Shown: positions 37,319 through 47,323, counted from the stretch's first letter. The stretch is DNA of 64,000 bases from Betaproteobacteria bacterium (GCA_016716425.1 JADJWJ010000020.1:310001-374000), one strand, 5' to 3'. Program-made: numbers and translations. Notes: a model not told the origin generated them from the letters alone.

Positions 37319-39729
37319 TGCGTGCGTCCGTCGACCGGCAGTGACGCCAGCCACGCCTCGGCCTCGCGGAGCGCAGTGGCGACATCCATCGCGCGACCGG
37401 CCGCGAAAGCGGCGTCTGCCGCTTCCGCGCCGAGCGCCGCATGCGCCTCGGACACGTGTCGGGCATGGAACGGCGCGTCGACGAAGTCGCCCCAGAGGTT
37501 GTCGCGTTCCTTGTACGCCGCCGCTGCGCCGCCCAGCCGGAGTGCCCGCGTCCACTCCCCTCGGAGCGAAGCGATCCCCGCGCAGTTCATCAGGAACTGC
37601 AAGCCCGCCATCGAAATCTGGGGAATCTCGCCTGCGAGGGCTTCACGCAGGAAGCGCACGGCCTTGCCTTCGTCGCGAAGGGCGATCGCATTGCGGGCCA
37701 GATTGTGCGCGACGATCACGCGGCCCGTGGGATCGCCTTCGCTGTAGGCGAGTGATTCGAGGTACGCGGACTCGGCGAGTTCGAGGTGGCCCTGGTGCGT
37801 GTGGAGTTCGCCCAGGCCGCACGACAGGGTGGCGATCGACTTGCGCACACCCGCGGCCCGCGCGAGCGCCAGGCCCTCGTTGAAGTACTCGCGCGCATCG
37901 GTCTGGCGCCCGATGGCGATGGCCGCGATCCCCAGTGAGTAAAGACCTTCCGCCAGCGCGGGCACGTCGCCGCATTTGCGGGCAAGCTCTACGCTGGACT
38001 GCGCCAGGGAGAACGACTCCTCGTAGCGGCCGGTCACGTAGACGATGTAGCTCGCCACGTACAGGGCGCGGCTTCGCCCCACATCTTCCTGCTGCGCGTC
38101 CGGGTGCGCGAGCGCTTCCAGCAGCACCCGCCGCCAGACCTCCAGGTCTTTCCACGACATCCACATGAAGAACCCGTGCGCCATGGTCAGTGCGGCGGCC
38201 GCGCCGCCAGGGGCGCGGCGCGCATGCGCGAACGCGAGCAGGATGTTCTCGCGTTCGGCATCGAGGCGGGAGGCCCAGGCCGCCTGCTTCGGGCCGTTCA
38301 GTTCGGGTCGTGCGCGTTCGGCAAGCGCGACGTAGAACCCGAGATGCCGGTCGCGGGTGTCCGCCTCGACGCCCGATTCTGCGAGTCGCTCCAACGCGTA
38401 CTGCCGTACCGTTTCCAACAGGCGGTAGCGCTCCAACTGCGCATCGAACGCGACCAGCGACTTGTCGACCAGGTGCCCTAGCGCGTCCAGCACCTCGCCC
38501 CGCGCCAGCTCGCGGCCGGCGCCGATGGCCTCCGCCGCATCGAACGCGAAACCGCCGGCGAACACCGACAGCCGTTGCAGCAGCACGCGCTCCGGCGGCG
38601 CCAACAGGTCGTAGCTCCAATCGATCGTCGCGCGCAGCGTCTGCTGGCGCGGCAATGCGGTCAGGTCGCTCCCCTTCAGCAGCGCGAACCGGTCGGTCAG
38701 GTGCCCGGCGATCGCCTCGGCCGACATCGAACGCACCCGCGCCGCGGCGAGTTCGAGCGCCAGGGGTATGCCATCGAGGTCGTGGCAGATGCGCGCCACG
38801 GCCGCTGCGTTCTGGTGTGTCAGCGCGAAATCCGAACGGGCGTCGCTGGCGCGATCGACGAACAGCAGCACCGCTGCATACCCGCTCAGCGATTCGAGCG
38901 CAAGCTCGCGTCCCGGATCGGGCGCGGGCAGCGTCGGCAGCGCAAACGTGGCCTCGCCCGATACATGAAGCGGCTCGCGGCTCGTCGCGAGGATGGTCAA
39001 CTTGCGGCCGGCCTGCAGCAGCTCGCGCGCCAGCGACGCGCATGCCGGCAGCAGGTGCTCGCAGTTGTCGAGGACGAGCAGGAGCGCCCGGCCAGCGACG
39101 TACCTTTGCAGCACCTCGATGAGCGGCCGGCCCGCCTCTTCCTTGACCCCGAGGGTCGAGGCAATCATATTGGCGACGAGGCGCGGATCGGAAGCCGGCG
39201 CGAGATCGACGAACCATACGCCGTCGGCATACGCGTCGGCGCTGTCGGCGGCGAGCTGCAGCGCCAGGCGCGTCTTGCCGATCCCGCCGACGCCGGTGAG
39301 CGTCACCAGCCGGTGGTGCGCCAGCGTCGCGCGCAATTCCGTCAATTCACGCTCGCGCCCGATGAACGACGAAACTTGCGCGGGCAGGTTGTGCTTCGTG
39401 ACGGCCGGCGGCGGTAGTGCGGACGCGCCAGCCTGTTCCGGCTCCAGCGTGAAGCGGTAACCATGTCCGGCGATGGTGGCGATGGCCTCCGGCCCCAGCA
39501 GCTTGCGCAGCGCGGAGACCTGCACCTGCAGGTTGTTCTCCTCGACCACCAATCCGGGCCAGACCAGTTCGAGCAGTTCGTTCTTGGTGACCAGTCGGTC
39601 GCGCCGCTCGACTAGCGCGAGCAGGAGGTCGAATGCGCGGGCGCCGAGGGTTGCCGGCTGCTCGTCCACGAGGAGCTGCCGCGTGGCCGGGCGGAGCTCG
39701 AAGCGGCCGAACTGGTAGGTCAGTGTCAT
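37315..39729 (-). CDS. STAND ATPase regulator paralogue D (wHTH-NTPase-TPR)
   Basis: An 804-residue protein of the second subgroup. The winged helix runs from TYQFGRFELRPATRQLLVDE to GHGYRFTLEPEQAGAS. Walker A GVGGIGKT is at 146-153, Walker B is in LLLVLDNCEHLLPACASL, and ILATSREPLHVSGEA and GIPLALELAAARVRSMS follow. DWSYDLLAPPERVLLQRLSV and KSLVAFDAQLERYRLLETVR close the winged region after the ATPase. The TPR half (MAHGFFMWMSWKDLEVWRRV, IAIGRQTDAREYFNEGLALA) is distinct from those of C, E and F. It overlaps E and C by ATGA at both ends. Confidence 0.88.
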   Translation of the reverse strand: MTLTYQFGRFELRPATRQLLVDEQPATLGARAFDLLLALVERRDRLVTKNELLELVWPGLVVEENNLQVQVSALRKLLGPEAIATIAGHGYRFTLEPEQAGASALPPPAVTKHNLPAQVSSFIGRERELTELRATLAHHRLVTLTGVGGIGKTRLALQLAADSADAYADGVWFVDLAPASDPRLVANMIASTLGVKEEAGRPLIEVLQRYVAGRALLLVLDNCEHLLPACASLARELLQAGRKLTILATSREPLHVSGEATFALPTLPAPDPGRELALESLSGYAAVLLFVDRASDARSDFALTHQNAAAVARICHDLDGIPLALELAAARVRSMSAEAIAGHLTDRFALLKGSDLTALPRQQTLRATIDWSYDLLAPPERVLLQRLSVFAGGFAFDAAEAIGAGRELARGEVLDALGHLVDKSLVAFDAQLERYRLLETVRQYALERLAESGVEADTRDRHLGFYVALAERARPELNGPKQAAWASRLDAERENILLAFAHARRAPGGAAAALTMAHGFFMWMSWKDLEVWRRVLLEALAHPDAQQEDVGRSRALYVASYIVYVTGRYEESFSLAQSSVELARKCGDVPALAEGLYSLGIAAIAIGRQTDAREYFNEGLALARAAGVRKSIATLSCGLGELHTHQGHLELAESAYLESLAYSEGDPTGRVIVAHNLARNAIALRDEGKAVRFLREALAGEIPQISMAGLQFLMNCAGIASLRGEWTRALRLGGAAAAYKERDNLWGDFVDAPFHARHVSEAHAALGAEAADAAFAAGRAMDVATALREAEAWLASLPVDGRTQ

Positions 39730-42147
39730 GGCGCAGGACCGTCGGCCGGCAGAGAAGCCAGCCAGGCCTCGGCTTCGCGGAGCGCCGCTTCGGTGCTCAG
39801 TGCCCGGCCTGCCGCGAACGCGGCGTCTGCGGCCTCCGTCCCCAGCGCTGCGCGTGCGGGAGCCATGCTTGCCGCGTGAAATTGTGCTTCGACAACGAGA
39901 CCCAGAAGACCGTGCTGCTCCCGATGCAACGCGGCGGCACCGCTAAGCCTGAGGGCAAACGCCCACTCCTCGCGGAGTGCCGCAACACCGGCGCAACACA
40001 CCAGGATGGGGTCGATGGTCAGGACGCTGTCCCGCGCGGCCCCTGTCGCCACCGCCTCGCGCAGGTACTGCAGGGCCTTGGCCTCGGCGTGGAGCGCGAT
40101 GGCATTCCGGGCAAGGTTGGCCAGTGTGCACAAGGTGTCCCCGGGGTGTTCGCCGCGACCGGCGCGGAGCGCTTCCAGGTAGTGGGTCTCGGCCAGTTCG
40201 AGCCGGTCTTGCTGCGAACAGAGTTCGCCCAAACCGGAGGAGTGGAGCGCGACCAGCACCGAATCGCTCGCCTGCCGCGCGAGCGCAAGTCCTTCGACGA
40301 AGTGTTCGTGCGCTTCGGCTCCACGGTCGACGGCAATGGCCACGTACCCCAGGCGATAGAGCGCCTCTGCCAGCACATGGGGATCGCCGCATGCGCGGGC
40401 GATCCGCACGCTGCCTTGCGCCAGTGCGAACGACTCGTCGTGGCGGCCGGTCAGGTAGGTGACCTGGGCGCCGACATAGAGCGCGCGGCACCGCGCCACG
40501 GTTTCCCGCTGCGCGTCGGGATGCGCAAGCGCTTCCAGCACCACCGGGTGCCAGGTCGCGACGAGACCCCATCCGAACCATTGATTGAACCCGCAAACCA
40601 TCGCCAGGCCCGCCGCGCCGCCCCCGGCCGCGATCCGTGCGCGGTCGAAAGCGAGCAGGATGTTCTCGCGCTCGGCATCGAGCCGCGCATGCCACATGTC
40701 CTGCCTGGGCCCGCCGAATTCCGCTTTCGCACGTTGCGCGAGCGCCACATAGAACTCGAGATGCCGGTCGCGGCTTTTCGCTTCCCCGCCCGCTTCCGCG
40801 AGGCGCTCCCGTGCGTACTGCCGCACCGTTTCCAGCAGCCGATAGCGCTCCCGCTGCACGCTGAACGCGACCAGCGACTTGTCGACCAGTTGCCCCAGCA
40901 AGTCCAGCACGTCGCTCGGGTCTATGTCATCGCCCGCGCCGACCACCTCGGCCGCGTCGAACGCGAAGCCGCCGGCGAACACCGACAGCCGCTGCAGCAA
41001 CGTACGCTCGGGCGGCGCCAACAGGTCGTAGCTCCAGTCGATCGCGGCACGCAGCGTCTGCTGGCGCGGCAGCGCCGTCCGGTCGCGGCCTTTGAGCAGG
41101 GCGAACCGGTCGGTCAGGTGATCGGCGATGGTGTCGACCGACATCGACCGGGCTCGCGCCGCCGCCAGCTCGAGCGCCAGCGGGATGCCGTCGAGATCGC
41201 GGCAAATGCGCGCAACCGCGCCAGCGTTCTCCCGCGTCAATGCGAAGTCCGGTCGGGCTTCGATCGCGCGGTCGAGAAACAGCCGCACCGACGCAATTTC
41301 ATGCAACGCGTCGGGCGAGAGATCGCTCCGAGGGTCGGGCGCGGGCAGCGGCGGCAGGGGAAACGCCGCCTCGCCGGGCACGTGGAGCGGCTCGCGGCTC
41401 GTCGCGACGATGGTCAGCTTGCGCCCGGCCTGCAGCAGATCGCGCGCCAGCGACGCGCAGGCCTCGAGCAGGTGCTCGCAGTTGTCGAGGACGAGCAGCA
41501 GCGTCCGATCCTCGACGAAGCGTTGCAGCGCTTCGACCAATGGTCGGCCCGCGTCTTCCTTGACCCCGAGCGTCGAGGCGACCGCGTTGACGACGAGCCG
41601 CGGATCGGACACCGGCGCGAGGTCCGCGAACCAGGCGCCGTCGGCGTGCGCGTCGGCGACGGCGGCGGCGAGCTGCAGCGCCAGGCGCGTCTTGCCGATC
41701 CCGCCGACGCCGGTGAGCGTCACCAGCCGGTGGTGCGCCAGCATCGCGCGCAAGTCCGTCAACTCGCGCTCGCGCCCGATGAACGACGAGACCTGCGCGG
41801 GCAGGTTGTGCTTCGCGTCGCCGGGGCGGTGAAGGCGGCGGCGCAGCAGCTTGCGCCGGCTCCAGCGTGAAACGATAGCCGCGACCGGCCACCGTGGCGA
41901 TGGCCTCCGGCCCCAGCAGCTTGCGCAGTGCGGAGACGTGCACCTGCAGGTTGTTTTCCTCGACCACCAGCCCGGGCCAGACCAGTTCGAGCAGCTCGTC
42001 CTTGGTGACCAGGCGATCGCGGCGCTCGATCAGCGCGAGGAGGAGGTCGAATGCGCGCGCGCCGAGTGTGGTCGGCTGCCGGTCGACCAAGAGCTGCCGC
42101 GTGGTCGGACGGAGCTCGAAGCGGCCGAATTGGTAGCTGAGCGTCAT
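39726..42147 (-). pseudogene. STAND regulator paralogue E, split by a 1-bp frameshift
   Basis: The full-length alignment to F covers 39726-42147, but one extra C at 41821-41822 (CGTCGCCGGGG against CGTCGCGGGG in F) shifts the frame at about residue 108, just after the winged helix. The upstream part encodes residues 1-108 (TYQFGRFELRPTTRQLLVDR ...), then missense. The downstream part, open from an ATG at 41762, would give a 678-residue ATPase-TPR protein without DNA-binding domain. Motifs there are intact (GVGGIGKTRLALQLAAAVAD, LLLVLDNCEHLLEACASL). From 40814 to 42147 it is nearly identical to F; its TPR half instead resembles C (GFNQWFGWGLVATWHPVVLE). A sequencing or assembly error in a GC run is possible. 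Confidence 0.75.
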
Positions 42148-44561
42148 GGCGGACCATCGCCGGACGCCAGAGAGTCCAGCCAGGCCTCGGCTTCGCGGAG
42201 CGCCGTATCGATGTCCATCGCGCGACCGGCTGCGAGCGCGGCGTTCGCGGCGGCACTACCCAATGCCTCGCGCGCCGGGGCGATGCTCGCCGCGTGAAAT
42301 CGCGCATCGACATGGAAGTCCGCCAGGCCCTGCCGCTCGCGCGTCGAGTCTGCGGCACCGCTCCACCGGATCCCAAGCGCCCATTCGTTGCGGAGCGCCG
42401 CCAGGCCGGCGCAATTCGCCAGGAAGCTCACCGCGACCGGGACCGTGTACGTCCGGCCCGCCATCGCAGTCAATTCGCGCAGGTAGTGCACGGCCTTGGC
42501 TTCGGTGCGCAGCGCGATCGCATTGCGGGCCAGGTTGCACCATGCGAGCCCGGCATTCACGCGGTCATCGCCATAGAACGGAAGAGCATCCAGGTAGTGG
42601 CGTTCGGCCGTCTCGAGTTGGTCCTGCTGCGAATACAGCTCGCCCATGGCATTGGACATGCTGGCGACGAGCCACGCAGCGCCCACCTTCCGCGCCACCA
42701 CGAGGCCCTCACGGAAGTGCTCGTGCGCATCGGCCTCGCGGCCGATGGCGGTGGCCGCGGTTCCCAGGTTGTGGAGCGCCTCTCCAAGCGCACGCAGGTC
42801 GCTGCAGGCGCGCGCGATACTGACGCTCGACTGCGCCAAGACGAACGCCTCGTCGTAGCGACCGGTCGCGTACGCAATCATTACGGCGGGGCTCAATGCG
42901 CGGCTTCGCAACACGTCGTCCTGCTGCGCGTCCGGATGCGCGAGAACTTCCAGCGCCACTCCGTACCAGAGTTCGTAGTCGCCCAGCGTGATCCACAGGT
43001 TGAGCCCGTGCAGCAGCGTCAGGCCCGCGGTGCCGCCCCCGGGTGTGCGGCGTGCCTGGGAGAATGCGAGCAGCACATTCTCGCGCTCGGCATCGAGCCG
43101 CTTGTGCCACGCGTCCTGCCGGGGGCCGAGGATTTCGGTTCCCGCACGCTCCGCGAGCGTCACGTAGAACGCAAGATGCCGGTCACGGGCAGCCGCTTCG
43201 TCGCCCGACTTTGCCAGAAGCTCCAGCGCGTACTGCCGCACCGTTTCCAGCAGTCGATAGCGCTCCCGCTGCACGCTGAACGCGACCAGCGACTTGTCGA
43301 CCAGTTGCCCCAGCAAGTCCAGCACGTCGCTCGGGTCTATGTCATCGCCCGCGCCGACCACCTCGGCCGCGTCGAACGCGAAGCCGCCGGCGAACACCGA
43401 CAGCCGCTGCAGCAACGTACGCTCGGGCGGCGCCAACAGGTCGTAGCTCCAGTCGATCGCGGCACGCAGCGTCTGCTGGCGCGGCAGCGCCGTCCGGTCG
43501 CGGCCTTTGAGCAGGGCGAACCGGTCGGTCAGGTGATCGGCGATGGTGTCGACCGACATCGACCGGGCTCGCGCCGCCGCCAGCTCGAGCGCCAGCGGGA
43601 TGCCGTCGAGATCGCGGCAAATGCGCGCAACCGCGCCAGCGTTCTCCCGCGTCAATGCGAAGTCCGGTCGGGCTTCGACCGCGCGGTCGAGAAACAGCCG
43701 CACCGACGCAATCTCATGCAACGCGTCGGGCGAGGGATCGCTCCGAAGGTCGGGCGCGGGCAGCGGCGGCAGGGGAAACACCGCCTCGCCCGGCACGTGG
43801 AGCGGCTCGCGGCTCGTCGCGACGATGGTCAGCTTGCGCCCGGCCTGCAGCAGATCGCGCGCCAGCGACGCGCAGGCCTCGAGCAGGTGCTCGCAGTTGT
43901 CGAGGACGAGCAGCAGCGTCCGATCCTCGACGAAGCGTTGCAGCGCTTCGACCAATGGTCGGCCCGCGTCTTCCTTGACCCCGAGCGTCGAGGCGACCGC
44001 GTTGACGACGAGCCGCGGATCGGACACCGGCGCGAGGTCCGCGAACCAGGCGCCGTCGGCGTGCGCGTCGGCGACGGCGGCGGCGAGCTGCAGCGCCAGG
44101 CGCGTCTTGCCGATCCCGCCGACGCCGGTGAGCGTCACCAGCCGGTGGTGCGCCAGCATCGCGCGCAATTCCGTCAGTTCACGCTCGCGCCCGATGAACG
44201 ACGAGACCTGCGCGGGCAGGTTGTGCTTCGCGTCGCGGGGCGGTGAAGGCGGCGGCGCAGCAGCTTGCGCCGGCTCCAGCGTGAAACGATAGCCGCGACC
44301 GGCCACCGTGGCGATGGCCTCCGGCCCCAGCAGCTTGCGCAGTGCGGAGACGTGCACCTGCAGGTTGTTTTCCTCGACCACCAGCCCGGGCCAGACCAGT
44401 TCGAGCAGCTCGTCCTTGGTGACCAGGCGATCGCGGCGCTCGATCAGCGCGAGGAGGAGGTCGAATGCGCGCGCGCCGAGTGTGGTCGGCTGCCGGTCGA
44501 CCAAGAGCTGCCGCGTCGTCGGGCGGAGCTCGAAGCGGCCGAATTGGTAGGTGAGCGTCAT
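42144..44561 (-). CDS. STAND ATPase regulator paralogue F, first gene of the array
   Basis: An 805-residue protein that heads the array F-E-D-C-B. It starts MTLTYQFGRFELRPTTRQLL, with the winged helix to about residue 98, a Pro-rich linker (AAPPPSPPRDAKHNLPAQ), then GVGGIGKTRLALQLAAAVAD, LLLVLDNCEHLLEACASLA, IVATSREPLHVPGEA, and GIPLALELAAARARSMS. The TPR half (LLHGLNLWITLGDYELWYGV, NLGTAATAIGREADAHEHFR) is unlike that of E despite the near identity of the first 440 or so residues. Its stop overlaps the E start (ATGA). A promoter-like block lies 45 bp upstream. A longer frame reaching back to 44663 is rejected because all paralogues start at MTL(T/S)YQFGRF. Confidence 0.9.
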   Translation of the reverse strand: MTLTYQFGRFELRPTTRQLLVDRQPTTLGARAFDLLLALIERRDRLVTKDELLELVWPGLVVEENNLQVHVSALRKLLGPEAIATVAGRGYRFTLEPAQAAAPPPSPPRDAKHNLPAQVSSFIGRERELTELRAMLAHHRLVTLTGVGGIGKTRLALQLAAAVADAHADGAWFADLAPVSDPRLVVNAVASTLGVKEDAGRPLVEALQRFVEDRTLLLVLDNCEHLLEACASLARDLLQAGRKLTIVATSREPLHVPGEAVFPLPPLPAPDLRSDPSPDALHEIASVRLFLDRAVEARPDFALTRENAGAVARICRDLDGIPLALELAAARARSMSVDTIADHLTDRFALLKGRDRTALPRQQTLRAAIDWSYDLLAPPERTLLQRLSVFAGGFAFDAAEVVGAGDDIDPSDVLDLLGQLVDKSLVAFSVQRERYRLLETVRQYALELLAKSGDEAAARDRHLAFYVTLAERAGTEILGPRQDAWHKRLDAERENVLLAFSQARRTPGGGTAGLTLLHGLNLWITLGDYELWYGVALEVLAHPDAQQDDVLRSRALSPAVMIAYATGRYDEAFVLAQSSVSIARACSDLRALGEALHNLGTAATAIGREADAHEHFREGLVVARKVGAAWLVASMSNAMGELYSQQDQLETAERHYLDALPFYGDDRVNAGLAWCNLARNAIALRTEAKAVHYLRELTAMAGRTYTVPVAVSFLANCAGLAALRNEWALGIRWSGAADSTRERQGLADFHVDARFHAASIAPAREALGSAAANAALAAGRAMDIDTALREAEAWLDSLASGDGPP

Positions 44562-44816
44562 GGCGGCAGAAAGGGCTCCCCAAGGCCGCAATCCTGCCAA
44601 CGTCGAATCTACTCCACTCCCGGGGACTTCAGGAAGCACGGGACCGGAACGACGTCCGGGCAATCGCGGACCCGTGGATCATGCGAAACGCGTCCCGTTC
44701 CGATGTCGGCGGCCATCGGCGCTGCGTTGTTGCGGCCGGCGCAGATGCCATGACCGACAGAGAGCCGCGATGAACAGGCGCGCGCAACGGCGTGCAGTTC
44801 CGGGCTTCGGTGCCGT
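44562..44816. other. Intergenic region between DUF945 gene and the array
   Basis: About 255 bp holding the array promoter block near its left end. The right end lies downstream of the DUF945 gene; no terminator is evident. No gene is supported. Confidence 0.5.
44606..44635 (-). promoter_or_regulatory. Candidate promoter of the STAND array
   Basis: On the minus strand TTCCTG-N18-TAGATT ends 45 bp before the F start. The block is conserved upstream of gene A, where the -35-like part is TTCCGG. The partial symmetry of CTTCCTGAAG / TTCCGGAA could also be a regulator site. Confidence 0.4.
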
Positions 44817-46241
44817 CTACCGTCCGGCGAGTCCCCGCGCCAGGTCGCGCAGCATACTCATGTCCTGGCCGTTGATGGTCAGCCCACCTTTGCGCCACCG
44901 GATCGTCGTGGCCACGTCCTCGCCGTCGAGGCGGATGAGGCCCTGCGTCGCGAGCGCGTTCAACTGCCGCCGCGCGCCCGCATCCGGATCGAGCGCGGGC
45001 GCGTCGGGCAGCTCGACGACGTGGGCCGGTCGTCCGGGCGGCGCGAGCATGCCGGCCGCCGCCGCGCCCGCCCCGCGGATGGATGCGAGCACCAGCGACG
45101 TGCTGGCGCGGATGTCCAGCGTGGCGTCGACGCGCTGCAGCAGTTCATCGATCCTGCTCTTCGGCTCGAGGCCCTGACCGTCGACGGCCCAAGCCAGCTT
45201 GACGTCGACGCTGCCCTCGCGCGCCTTGACGAGCAGCCTGACGTCGCCGGCGGGCGAGCCGCGGAGCAGGTCGTAGCCGGCCTCGGCGAGCGGCGCGCGT
45301 GCCCCGCGTGCCGGCGTCGTGGCGGACACCCCGGGTCCCGCGGGCGCGGCTTGCGCATCCAGCATGCGTCCGAAGGGGCCCTTGGCCAGGTGATTGGCGG
45401 CGAACGCGAACTCGATCGAAGCATCGGTCAAGTCTTGCAGTGCATGTCGCGCGCTGACGGAGGCGACCGCAAACGCAAGCTGCACGTCGACGAAGTCGCC
45501 TTGGTCGCGGGTCGAATACGTCAAGCGCGGCGTCGCCGCGCTGAATGTCGTCGTTCCGGCTTCGGTGACGGTCACCGCGGCGGCCACGAGCGATCCCTGC
45601 TGGTTCCAGCGGCGTTCGGCCGTTCCCAGCGAGCCTTCGCCCTTGACCTGCACGTCCTTGAACTCGACGATGTCCACCGCACCGGCACGGCCTCCGCGAA
45701 GCCGCTCGCCGCGAAACACCGGCATTGCGACGTCATACGCAAGCGCGCCATCCCGCCGCCAATCGACGGTGCCGGCAAGCGGTGCGATCTCGAGCGTGCC
45801 GCCCGCGACTTCGGGGACCCTGCGCACGAACGGCTGCGATTCGATGCGCACGTGCACATCGCCCCGCCACGAAAGCTGCGTGTGCGTCGTGACCTCGGGC
45901 AGCTTCGCCCCCCACGGGCCGAGCGCGTCGTGCACAACGCTTCCGAACTCCGGCACGGCGACCCAGTCGGCCGGGCCGCCGCTGGCGAATGGCCAGTGGC
46001 GGATCGCCGCGGCGAACCTGACGAGCGGCACGCCTTCGCGGTCGACGACGCTGATCTGCGCGTCCGAGCCGCGCCAGCCGCGGCTGTAGCTGTCGATCCG
46101 CAGCCTTACTTGTGCCGCCTTGTCGGCGTCGACCTGCGCCACCCGCTCGCGCACGAGCTGCTCCGTCCGCCAGCCGATCGCCCACGGCGTGGCCGCGGCG
46201 GCGACGAGCAGCAACACGGCGACGACGAGCAACTTCTTCAC
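44817..46241 (-). CDS. DUF945 (YdgA-like) family protein
   Basis: From a GTG at 46241 the 474-residue product begins VKKLLVVAVLLLVAAAATPW, a membrane anchor or signal, then the YdgA-type opening GWRTEQLVRERVAQVDADK and a long beta-rich body (SYSRGWRGSDAQISVVDREG, TQLSWRGDVHVRIESQPFV). The C-terminal part ends GEDVATTIRWRKGGLTINGQ. The family is placed at the inner membrane facing the periplasm in E. coli, with unclear function. Upstream in-frame ATGs add an unlikely Arg-rich stretch and are rejected. It lies 255 bp upstream of the STAND array on the same strand but shares no obvious signal with it. Confidence 0.85.
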   Translation of the reverse strand: MKKLLVVAVLLLVAAAATPWAIGWRTEQLVRERVAQVDADKAAQVRLRIDSYSRGWRGSDAQISVVDREGVPLVRFAAAIRHWPFASGGPADWVAVPEFGSVVHDALGPWGAKLPEVTTHTQLSWRGDVHVRIESQPFVRRVPEVAGGTLEIAPLAGTVDWRRDGALAYDVAMPVFRGERLRGGRAGAVDIVEFKDVQVKGEGSLGTAERRWNQQGSLVAAAVTVTEAGTTTFSAATPRLTYSTRDQGDFVDVQLAFAVASVSARHALQDLTDASIEFAFAANHLAKGPFGRMLDAQAAPAGPGVSATTPARGARAPLAEAGYDLLRGSPAGDVRLLVKAREGSVDVKLAWAVDGQGLEPKSRIDELLQRVDATLDIRASTSLVLASIRGAGAAAAGMLAPPGRPAHVVELPDAPALDPDAGARRQLNALATQGLIRLDGEDVATTIRWRKGGLTINGQDMSMLRDLARGLAGR

Positions 46242-46735
46242 GGCGGTCGCCTTCCGTGCCGCCTGTGGCCGCTGCGCCGATGCGTGAGGCCTGCGGCGAT
46301 GCGCGCGACCAGCGGACCCGGGTGCGTCATGTGCTCGCCCGGGAGCCGCGACGACGGTCCCGCGATCGAGATAGTGTCCGGCGCCTCTGCGTGCACGGGC
46401 GACGCGACACAAGGCGTCCCGGGCGCACGTCCGTGGCGCGGCGGCGGATCGGACTGGCGGTACGGCATGGTCTCAGCGTAACCGCAAGTGCGGGGTCGCC
46501 GCAATTGTTTCGCCGGCGAAGTTCGCGCAGAGGCGCCGCAGCACGGCCCGGCGGCCATGACCTGCTGGATCCACGCCGTTCAATTCCGAACGGGACCGGG
46601 CAATCGTGGTACGCCTACGAGTGCAGGGAATTACCGTGCGAGTGGCGATCATCGCCATACACGCGCCTGGCTCGACACGCCGGTCGCGACCGAGCGAGGC
46701 CCTTTGCCTTGGGCATGCAGGAGGCTGCGGCAGGA
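46242..46735. other. Intergenic region, nothing recognised
   Basis: About 490 bp. Short open frames exist on both strands but have Arg/Ala-rich compositions typical of shadows. No RNA gene, repeat or clear promoter is seen; the DUF945 promoter should lie at its left end. Confidence 0.45.
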
Positions 46736-47323
46736 CTATTGGCAGTTCGCGGCGACGTCGGCTTCAAGCATTTCCACCAACTTCCTTCGCTCTTCGGTGG
46801 TCGTCGCGGCATTTTCCGAACGGGATTGCGCCAGCTTCTCGCGCTTCGCGCTGCACGCGATTTGCCTGTAGACTTCGGCCCGCTTGGCGTCGTCTGGCGT
46901 TGTCGCCTCTGTTTGCGCTTCCGGCTCGACGCAACTCGCGTTGAAATGGCTCTGGGCTTCCGTCACGCTCGCCCTGAAGGCCGCGGAGTCTTCCGGATTG
47001 CTCATCAGGCTCACATAGGTATCGATGCTCGCACGGCACTGGGGGCTCGACGCGTGATAAGCCGCGCTGTTCGCCAGCGTTTCCCAGCCCTTGTGGGTCT
47101 CCGCGAACTCCGCCTTCTCGGCGCGCTCGCGCGCCGCAGCCGCATCCTTCGATTCGTTGGGGCTCGCGGAAGGGGCAACGCCCCGCATCGCGTCCGCCTC
47201 GACCTTTTCGGTGCGCGCCAGTTCCCTCCGCTGGCTGTACCAGGGGAATCCGAGCAGCACCGCGCCGGCAACGGCGACGATCACGAGCAACACGACGAAC
47301 AGGGACACCCCACGCTGTTTCAA
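46736..47323 (-). CDS. Membrane-anchored protein of unknown function
   Basis: The product of about 195 residues begins LKQRGVSLFVVLLVIVAVAG, an N-terminal hydrophobic helix that follows QRG much like a type IV pilin signal, but it lacks the glutamate at +5. The rest is soluble and helical, with cysteines in SSPQCRASIDTY, FNASCVEPE, RQIACSAKREK and the terminal CQ. AGGAGG lies 9 bases before the TTG at 47323, so TTG is the best start; GTG 47332 touches the ribosome site and ATG 47398 is also in frame. No family recognised. Confidence 0.65.
   Translation of the reverse strand: MKQRGVSLFVVLLVIVAVAGAVLLGFPWYSQRRELARTEKVEADAMRGVAPSASPNESKDAAAARERAEKAEFAETHKGWETLANSAAYHASSPQCRASIDTYVSLMSNPEDSAAFRASVTEAQSHFNASCVEPEAQTEATTPDDAKRAEVYRQIACSAKREKLAQSRSENAATTTEERRKLVEMLEADVAANCQ

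Noticed and set aside
30038..44561. Antiphage (Avs-type) defence cluster
   Set aside because: STAND ATPases occur in defence, but these carry transcription-factor winged helices and no nuclease, protease or membrane effector, and no other defence gene is near.
46736..47323. Type IV pseudopilin
   Set aside because: The N-terminus (QRGVSLFVVLLVIVAVAG) looks similar but lacks Glu5, and no pilus genes are nearby, so it was left as an anchored unknown protein.
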